NCBI GenBank assembly: GCA_016200255.1
Contig: JACQFA010000033.1
Location: 1 to 50,152 of the forward strand
Direction of reading: 5' to 3'
DNA length: 50,152 nucleotides
DNA from: Nitrospirota bacterium
Lineage (GTDB): Bacteria > Nitrospirota > Nitrospiria > JACQBZ01
Every line of letters begins with the position of its first letter. The stretch's first letter is position 1. The notes below the pieces were generated by a model. It saw nothing but the letters and a program-made list of their open reading frames with translations. It did no database searches and was not told the DNA's origin. The position numbers and the translations under genes are program-made. This document shows positions 18,804-25,433 of this stretch, in pieces.

Positions 18804-19958
18804 ATGTTTACTCAAAAAATAGTTAGGGTCATTCGATGCGCTTTGGGACTACCCGTGGTGATGATCCTATCCGCTTGCAGCCTTCCGGCGGTGGACATGG
18901 CCGGGGCCAAGAACCCTTCGATTGACTTGAAACGGTTGCACCGCGCCGTGATTGATGATCAATACGTGGGCGCTTATCCATCCATTGTGGCCGCCGAGGG
19001 ACAGCTTTTCGTCAGTTATTACGTGGCCCGGTATGGGGAAGACTGGGGTGGATTAAAGTATGCTCACCAAGCGAACGGCGTCTGGTCGACGGTTTATGTG
19101 GATGTTCCGGTCAACGGGGATGTCGGGCGGAACACGTCGCTCGCGCGGGATTCAAAGGGGAACATCCATATCAGTTATTGGGATGTGACGCGGGGCGGTG
19201 TCAAGTATGCGGTCTACCAAAATGGATCCTGGGAGATCTCAACGGTGGATCAGCCGGGTCATCACGGCCGCGGGACGTCCTTGGCGATTGACTCGCGCGA
19301 CCGCGTTTACATTGCATACTATGGGGAGGGAGCGATCCATTTGGCGGAGCGTACTCCCGAAGGATGGAAACTCAGTCGGATCGCGGAGGTGGGGGAGGTC
19401 CATATGTATCCATCCCTCGTCATCGACTCGGCGGACCATCTGCATCTGGTGTTTTTCGACCGCTTAACCGGGCGGGTCAACTACGCGGTGCAGATGCTGG
19501 ACGGCTGGCGGGTCCAGACGGTGGCCTCGGTGGGAGAAGACGGCAAGCCGGCACCCAAGTTGGTCCTGGATCACGCCGGACGGCCCCACGTCATCTTCTA
19601 CGATACTCATCACGGCGAGCTGAAATACGCAACGCAAAAAGGTTCGGCCTGGGGGATCGAAGTGATCGATCATATCGGCGATATCGGCTACGACCCGAAT
19701 CTTAATCGTGAAGACAGTATCGGTTCAACCCCGTCCCTGCTGGTGGATGCAGAGGATAATCTCCATGTGAGCTACTATTATGGGACGGAGCACGATCTTC
19801 GGTACGGAGTGCGCCGCAACGGACAGTGGGCCACGACGGTCATTGATTCGGAGGGCGATGTCGGCCGCTACTCCACGCTGACCGTGGATTCTCAGAAAAC
19901 CGTGCATATCGTCTATCGCGATTCTACCCATAACCAGTTGAAATACGCGAGTTTCTGA
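18804..19958 (+). CDS. Lipoprotein with seven HISYY/KYA-type propeller repeats
   Basis: A 384-residue protein after a GAGGAGGG site. The signal peptide ends in LSACS (Cys near residue 25). Seven repeats of 45-50 residues have the form G-x-x-x-SLAxD-x-x-G-x-x-HISYYD-x-x-x-x-x-LKYA, for example NIHISYWDVTRGGVKYA. This is the same unit as the tandem repeats of the preceding giant protein, but diverged and without the Cys loop, and the count of seven fits one complete propeller. No catalytic motif is seen. The gene sits 24 nt after the giant gene and 19 nt before a YVTN gene. Confidence 0.82.
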   Translation: MFTQKIVRVIRCALGLPVVMILSACSLPAVDMAGAKNPSIDLKRLHRAVIDDQYVGAYPSIVAAEGQLFVSYYVARYGEDWGGLKYAHQANGVWSTVYVDVPVNGDVGRNTSLARDSKGNIHISYWDVTRGGVKYAVYQNGSWEISTVDQPGHHGRGTSLAIDSRDRVYIAYYGEGAIHLAERTPEGWKLSRIAEVGEVHMYPSLVIDSADHLHLVFFDRLTGRVNYAVQMLDGWRVQTVASVGEDGKPAPKLVLDHAGRPHVIFYDTHHGELKYATQKGSAWGIEVIDHIGDIGYDPNLNREDSIGSTPSLLVDAEDNLHVSYYYGTEHDLRYGVRRNGQWATTVIDSEGDVGRYSTLTVDSQKTVHIVYRDSTHNQLKYASF

Positions 19959-19977
19959 AGGGACAACGAAAAAGGAA

Positions 19978-21075
19978 ATGAATGAAGAAGCAATGGATAA
20001 GGATCAATTTGCAGCATGGCGTGTGACGGCCTTGGCCGTCCTTCTGATCGTCGGGTCGGGATGCGGAAGCACCCTCCACCGTCTAGGAATGGCGCGTCCG
20101 ATGCTTGGAGACCGTGACGGTGAGGAATACATCCGGAATTCCGGCCGGGATGCGGACGAGGCGCGCTGGAGCCGCATCGCTCACAGTCCTCTTCGTTTGG
20201 CCATCGCACCCGACAGCAAACAGATCTACGTTCTGAATACGGTCTCTTCGCAAGGAACGGTGATGCGGATTGATCTTGAAAGTCATCGGTTGCTCGGGAC
20301 GGTGGTCGTGGGAAACACGCCGAATGCCATTGCGTTTACCAAAGACGGCCGGAAGGCCTATGTGGTCAATCACCTGTCGGACAGCATATCGGTGATGGAT
20401 CTGGCCTCCCAGGCTGTGATCAAGACGATTCCGGTAGGGAGTAATCCGATCCGGATGGCCCTGACCCCCACGGAGGACTATCTTTACGTCAGCGATCATG
20501 GGGGCACCGATCTGTCGGTGATCGACACCCGCGCGGAGCGGGTGGTGGATCGGATTGACGTGGGAAAGCGGCCCTGCGGGATCGCGATCAGCGCCGATGG
20601 GCGGTATGCCTATGTGGTGAATCACGGCTATAAGGACATGGCGGTGGTGGACACCGCGAGCCGGACCGTGATTAAAAAGATCGAGGTGGGAATCGCCCCG
20701 ATGGATGTGAAGCTCACCCCGGACGGCCGGTATGCCCTGGTGGCCAACGATGTTTCCGGTAGTGTGAGCGTGGTGGATCTTCAAACCCTTCAGGTTGTGA
20801 AAACGATTCCTTCCGGTGAAGGTCCAATGGATATCGTCATCTCGCCCGACGGGCTCCGCGCCTTTGTACTGAATCGCGAAGACCGCAGTCTGACGGTGAT
20901 TGACATCGCAAACTTGAGTGTGGCCGACACACTGAACATCAACGGAATCCCCCGTTCCTTGACCCTGACGTCGGATGGCCGCCATCTCTATATTGCCCAT
21001 GAGGGGCCAAAGGGTCTGACCGTGATCGAGACTTCCCCCTTGAGAGTGACGGACCAATGGGAGCTGCCCTCTTAG
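19978..21075 (+). CDS. YVTN-repeat beta-propeller lipoprotein
   Basis: A 365-residue protein. The signal segment (WRVTALAVLLIVGSGC) has a Cys at about residue 30 in a GSGC context, a slightly atypical lipobox. Seven YVTN repeats follow, for example KAYVVNHLSDSISVMD and YALVANDVSGSVSVVD, with the conserved KTIPVG turn. Residues 31-75 form a charged linker before the first blade. ATG 19978 lies very close behind AAAAAGGA; ATG 19993 is an alternative that shortens the n-region. Three other YVTN proteins are in the cluster, but this one sits 8 kb from the nearest. Confidence 0.84.
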   Translation: MNEEAMDKDQFAAWRVTALAVLLIVGSGCGSTLHRLGMARPMLGDRDGEEYIRNSGRDADEARWSRIAHSPLRLAIAPDSKQIYVLNTVSSQGTVMRIDLESHRLLGTVVVGNTPNAIAFTKDGRKAYVVNHLSDSISVMDLASQAVIKTIPVGSNPIRMALTPTEDYLYVSDHGGTDLSVIDTRAERVVDRIDVGKRPCGIAISADGRYAYVVNHGYKDMAVVDTASRTVIKKIEVGIAPMDVKLTPDGRYALVANDVSGSVSVVDLQTLQVVKTIPSGEGPMDIVISPDGLRAFVLNREDRSLTVIDIANLSVADTLNINGIPRSLTLTSDGRHLYIAHEGPKGLTVIETSPLRVTDQWELPS

Positions 21076-21099
21076 AGGGTGCGAGGGTGGGGTAGAAAC

Positions 21100-22161
21100 A
21101 TGACGGTCCGATCACGAAGAGCGTTCTGGCGCAACCCTCCCGTTCTCACCCGTTTTGGATTCCTACTCATGCTATTGGCCGGTTGTTTGAACACTCCCCA
21201 TCAAGAGACGACCCCTGCCTCCCAAGCCGTCGGCAAGGTCAGAAAAGTGTTAAAGTCAGGAGGAGCCGTGACCGATCTGGCGACCGATCTGAACGCCCCC
21301 GCGGGCATCGTGCTGGACAGCGGGGGAAACGTGTATTTCGCTGAGGCCGGCGCCGGGAACATTAAAACCGTTCCTCAAGCCGGTGGAACCGTGGCCGTTA
21401 TCGCGGGCAATCGGACCGGGCCGTACGACCTTCTCATCGATGAAGGGGCAAATTTCAAGGTATTATATTTTGTGGAGTTTGATCCGGCCACCGGGAAGGT
21501 CGGAAAGGTCTGTCTCAGCGGGTGCGGAAGCGGTCTGCCGGGCGATGTGGATTCATTGGTAATAAACCAACCCGGTCCGGTATCGCTGACGCAGGACGGC
21601 AGCAATGTTTATTATGTCGATCGAGAAGGGAGGCAGGTTCTCCAGGTGAGCAAAAATACCAGCGCGCCTCAAACTCCAATCCCGCTTGCCACGTCGAGCG
21701 ATGCGGCCGGGCCCCAGGACATCGTCTGGGTCGGTACGACCCTCTATTTTACCGACGCCGATACGACCGGCGCAGGTGCCTTGCGGTGCGTGTCGACAAA
21801 CGGTGGCGTGGTGACCACGATCGTGGATGGGTTGAAGCAGCCGGGAGCCCTTGAGACCGACGGCCTCGACCTTTATTTTACCGAGGTCGCGCCGGGGACA
21901 TCGACCGGAACGATCAAGAGGGTGGCTGCGAATTGTCTGAGCAATCAAAGCACGACACCACTGGCTGACAGCCTGGGTGAGCCCCGCGGCATCGCGATTG
22001 ACACCAATGGAGATGTTTATTACACTGAGTGGGCGGCCGGCAGGGTTGGGAGGGTTACGGGTGGGGTTCAGACCACACTGGTCAGCGGCCTGAACCACCC
22101 GTTCCGGCTCATCATCGACGGCGCCTCGATCTATTTTACCGAGACGGACACGGTTTTCTAA
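21100..22161 (+). CDS. NHL/YWTD-like beta-propeller lipoprotein
   Basis: A 353-residue protein. ATG 21100 gives a basic n-region (TVRSRRAFWRN) and an LLAGC lipobox near residue 29; GTG 21079 is a possible longer start. The mature part has six or so repeats with the pattern G-I-x-x-D-x-x-G-x-VYF-x-E-x-x-x-G-x-I, for example GIVLDSGGNVYFAEAGAG and GDVYYTEWAAG. This resembles NHL, SMP-30 or virginiamycin-lyase-like six-bladed propellers. No lyase or metal-site residues can be assigned with confidence. It is the only member of this repeat class in the cluster. Confidence 0.8.
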   Translation: MTVRSRRAFWRNPPVLTRFGFLLMLLAGCLNTPHQETTPASQAVGKVRKVLKSGGAVTDLATDLNAPAGIVLDSGGNVYFAEAGAGNIKTVPQAGGTVAVIAGNRTGPYDLLIDEGANFKVLYFVEFDPATGKVGKVCLSGCGSGLPGDVDSLVINQPGPVSLTQDGSNVYYVDREGRQVLQVSKNTSAPQTPIPLATSSDAAGPQDIVWVGTTLYFTDADTTGAGALRCVSTNGGVVTTIVDGLKQPGALETDGLDLYFTEVAPGTSTGTIKRVAANCLSNQSTTPLADSLGEPRGIAIDTNGDVYYTEWAAGRVGRVTGGVQTTLVSGLNHPFRLIIDGASIYFTETDTVF

Positions 22162-22176
22162 AGCAGGTGCAAGCCT

Positions 22177-24243
22177 ATGAAACGGTTTCTGTGCAGCCTG
22201 ACCGCTCTTCTCTTGTGGGGATGCACTCATTACTTTTCGGCCCCAGAGATTCCATCCGGCCCTCCAGAGCTTTTGATCCAGGCTGGACACTCTGCGGCCG
22301 TGACCGCGCTGGCGATCAGTCCGGACGGGCGTTGGTTGGCCAGCGGAGGCAAAGATAACGTGGCGAAGCTCTGGGAGATCAGGTCCGGCCGTCTCGTGCG
22401 AACACTGGAGGGTCACACGAATTGGGTCATAGCCGTTGCTTTCACGGCAAACGGGCGTCAGCTTGCTACCGCCAGTCGTGATGGAGCGGTAAGTCTTTGG
22501 GAGGTTAAGACCGGCAAGCGTCTTGCGGGATTTGAAGGAGATCCTGACCCGGCGTCGGTCGTTTTGAGTCCGGATGCACGGTGGGCATTTATGATCAGCC
22601 GTGAAGGGGCGGTTAAGATGTTAGAGATTGGAACCGGACAGATCACGTTATTGCAACCGGGGGCTGATGAAGAGGATTCGATTGTGACGTCGATGGCGAT
22701 CAGTGCGAATGCCCACTGGGTAGCCGTGGGTTATCGGAATGGCCGGGTCCAGATGATCGAGAATGGCGGCGACCATGTAGTCAGACGAGTGGAATCGAAT
22801 TCGGCCGCGGTGACGGCCGTCGCGATTTCGGAGGACGGTCGATGGATTGCGGCCGGCGTTCGGACAGGAATGGTTCAGGTTTGGGATGCCAGACAGGGCC
22901 AACCGCATCGCTCATTGGCCTATTCCCACCTTGTGACGGCCCTGGCCTTTGACCGGGCCGGGCGAACGTTGTTTGCGGCCTATCATGACGGCCCGATTCA
23001 TTTATGGGATATTGCTCAAGGCCGTGTCCTCAAGACCCTTGAGGGTCATCAGGACGCCGTCGGCGTATTGACCCTTGGCCCTCGCGGAACGCTGCTGGCC
23101 AGCGGTGGGGAGGACCAATCGCTTGTACTCTGGGACACGACCTCCGGCCGGTTGACGCGGAAGCTCGGGACCAACGTTTCGTGGGCTTGGGCCGTGGCCT
23201 TCAGTCCAGACGGCCAGACGCTGGCGGTTGGAAACGGTGATCATACCATTCGGTTGTGGGATGTACGATCGGGGCGTCCAATACGATCCTTGTTAGGACA
23301 TCAACAGATCGTCAGCTCCGTCGCCTTCAGTCCGGACGGGAAATCCCTGGCCTCGGCCAGTCGTGACAGGACGGTTCGGCTTTGGGACGCAGCCACGGGG
23401 CAGCCGATTCGAACACTGGAGGGACACAAGAATTGGGTTATGTCGGTGGTCTTCAGTCCGGACGGAAAATACCTGGCCTCGGGCGGCCGTGACATGACGG
23501 TTCGACTCTGGGAAGCGGCGACCGGTCGGTTAGTCCGGGAGCAGCAGGCGCATGGCGACTGGGTGGCGGCCGTCGCCTTCAGTCCGAATGGAAAGTATCT
23601 GGCCACGGCAGGGGGAGACAAGCTCGTCAGATTATGGGACCCGTTATCGGGAGAACGAATCCGGCAACTGGAAGGATCGGGAGGAGAGGTGTTGGCGCTG
23701 GCGTTTAGTCCGGACGGTCGCTATCTGGCCACCGGAGATACCCATAACCAGGGCCGGCTTTGGGAGGTGGAGTCGGGCCGCTTGGTCAAGACACTACAAG
23801 GACACACCCACTGGGTTATGGGCACGGCCTTCAGTCCGGATGGAAGCCTCCTGGCGACGGTGGGCGGTGATAGTGCTGTGAGGCTATGGGATATGACCTC
23901 GGATCGACCGCCTCAGGTTCTCCCCGGTCATGGAAGCTGGGTTTTGGGTGCGGCCTTCAGTCCGAACGGTCATTGGTTGGCCACCGGCAGTGCGGATGCG
24001 ACGGTGAAGCTCTGGAATCTGAGTCGGAATTCTTGGGACATCAGTTTAGTCAGTCTCGCGGACGGCGAGTGGATCAGCTATACCCCGCAGGGCCACTTTG
24101 ATGCCTCCTCGAAGGCGATCCAATCTCTCACTTGGAGAATGGGAGGGGAGGTCTACCCGGCCGAGCGCTACGAAGCCGAATTTCGGCAACCGGGGCAACG
24201 GATTCACGATCCGGAACCTTCTCCCTCGGAGGATAAACGATGA
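22177..24243 (+). CDS. WD40-repeat lipoprotein with 14 repeats (two seven-bladed propellers)
   Basis: A 688-residue protein with a signal peptide ending in LWGC (Cys near residue 16). Fourteen WD40 units can be counted, most ending LWD, LWE or VWD and beginning GH-x-x-x-V-x-x-VAFSPDG. Units 8-14 are canonical; units 3-6 are degenerate (MLEI, MIEN endings). Fourteen is exactly two seven-bladed rings. The C-terminal tail (YTPQGHFDASSKAIQSL then W-R-x-G) resembles a segment that follows WD40 repeats in other bacterial proteins. Secreted WD40 lipoproteins are uncommon, since bacterial WD40s are often cytoplasmic. It overlaps the next gene (ATGA at 24240). Confidence 0.88.
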   Translation: MKRFLCSLTALLLWGCTHYFSAPEIPSGPPELLIQAGHSAAVTALAISPDGRWLASGGKDNVAKLWEIRSGRLVRTLEGHTNWVIAVAFTANGRQLATASRDGAVSLWEVKTGKRLAGFEGDPDPASVVLSPDARWAFMISREGAVKMLEIGTGQITLLQPGADEEDSIVTSMAISANAHWVAVGYRNGRVQMIENGGDHVVRRVESNSAAVTAVAISEDGRWIAAGVRTGMVQVWDARQGQPHRSLAYSHLVTALAFDRAGRTLFAAYHDGPIHLWDIAQGRVLKTLEGHQDAVGVLTLGPRGTLLASGGEDQSLVLWDTTSGRLTRKLGTNVSWAWAVAFSPDGQTLAVGNGDHTIRLWDVRSGRPIRSLLGHQQIVSSVAFSPDGKSLASASRDRTVRLWDAATGQPIRTLEGHKNWVMSVVFSPDGKYLASGGRDMTVRLWEAATGRLVREQQAHGDWVAAVAFSPNGKYLATAGGDKLVRLWDPLSGERIRQLEGSGGEVLALAFSPDGRYLATGDTHNQGRLWEVESGRLVKTLQGHTHWVMGTAFSPDGSLLATVGGDSAVRLWDMTSDRPPQVLPGHGSWVLGAAFSPNGHWLATGSADATVKLWNLSRNSWDISLVSLADGEWISYTPQGHFDASSKAIQSLTWRMGGEVYPAERYEAEFRQPGQRIHDPEPSPSEDKR

Positions 24244-25424
24244 TCGAGGGCTATTTTCCAAGAATCTTGGTCGCTCTGGTATTAGTCCCTGTTTTAACCG
24301 GTTGCTGGAAGTCCTCGCAGGATCAGGCCGCGGTGTCCTTCCCCATCAACGCCATGGCGATCGACCCAACAAGCTGCAGCTGCAGTCAGGGTGGAAATCC
24401 CATCCCCTGCCCCACCCAATCAGGAAATCCCGTTCCGGATCAAACCGCCTGTAATGTGGTGTATGCCGCTACGGAAGGAGGAGGGATCTTCAAGACGGAG
24501 GACGACGGAACCACTTGGCGCTTCTTGGGTGGGTTGACTGATGTCTATGTCAAAGCGCTGGCCGTGGATCCCCACCCCGATGCAGGAGCGCCGCGCTTAT
24601 TGTATGTCGGGACCGAGGATGGAGGGGTCTTCCGTAGCTATGATGGCGGTCAAACCTGGACCCCTCAGATCGAGGCCCAACCCATCTCTTCGATCAGCAA
24701 GATTGTCGTGGATCCAAACACATGTACTGTGAACAATCCTCCTTGTAATGAAATCTATGCCGCAAGCCGGCGGGATGGGGTCTGGAAAAGTGTGAATAGG
24801 GGATCAAGCTGGACGAAAATGACCACGAATGGGCTGACCGCGACGGTTGTGAGCAGCCTGGCCCTGTCCCCAAAGGGGATATCCCCGACCAAGGTGTATG
24901 CCGGGACGGAGGGCGGTCATGTCTTTAAATATGATCCGATAACATCCGCCGCCTGGACGGAGGGAGCCACGGCCGCTACCCCGCTGCCGGAAGAGGTCAT
25001 TTCCCTGGCGGTTCAGCCGCTCACTGGGATTCCTATCTATGCCGGCCTGAGCGGGGGGGAGAACGGGATCGGCGGCGGGGGCGTTTACCGGACGGATAAT
25101 GATGGAATTTTCTGGGGCAGAGTCGATATCCCCGCGCCTCGTTCGGACAGTGTCTTTGTTCTGTCTTTTATCCTCCAACCGGACCCGTTTACCGGGCCCG
25201 ATGTCGTCGTCTATGCCAGCGTGTTTGGACTTTCACAATGCCTGGGAACTTGTACGGCTTCCACCGACTGGCAGGCGATTGACGTGGGCCGTGATAAAGG
25301 CGTTACCGCTTTAGCGATCGATCCCTACGCCCACACCACGCTGTATGTCGGGACCTTGCTTGGCGAGCTTTTCCGCAGTACGGATCGCGGCGCCACCTGG
25401 ACCAAGCTTGCGTTTGGATTCTGA
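24240..25424 (+). CDS. Sortilin/Asp-box-type beta-propeller lipoprotein
   Basis: A 394-residue protein and the last gene of the cluster. The signal peptide ends in VLTGC (Cys near residue 21). A Cys-rich linker follows, with the near-duplicated peptide SGNPVPDQT / GGNPIPCPTQ. Asp-box motifs such as DDGTTWRF, YDGGQTWTP, NRGSSWTKM and DRGATWTKL alternate with IYAASRRDGVWKS-type strands, as in VPS10/sortilin-like glycosidase-fold propellers. The ATGA overlap couples it to the WD40 gene. The stop lies only 9 nt from the stop of convergent polA, with no clear intrinsic terminator between them. Confidence 0.82.
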   Translation: MIEGYFPRILVALVLVPVLTGCWKSSQDQAAVSFPINAMAIDPTSCSCSQGGNPIPCPTQSGNPVPDQTACNVVYAATEGGGIFKTEDDGTTWRFLGGLTDVYVKALAVDPHPDAGAPRLLYVGTEDGGVFRSYDGGQTWTPQIEAQPISSISKIVVDPNTCTVNNPPCNEIYAASRRDGVWKSVNRGSSWTKMTTNGLTATVVSSLALSPKGISPTKVYAGTEGGHVFKYDPITSAAWTEGATAATPLPEEVISLAVQPLTGIPIYAGLSGGENGIGGGGVYRTDNDGIFWGRVDIPAPRSDSVFVLSFILQPDPFTGPDVVVYASVFGLSQCLGTCTASTDWQAIDVGRDKGVTALAIDPYAHTTLYVGTLLGELFRSTDRGATWTKLAFGF

Positions 25425-25433
25425 CCGTTTCTC

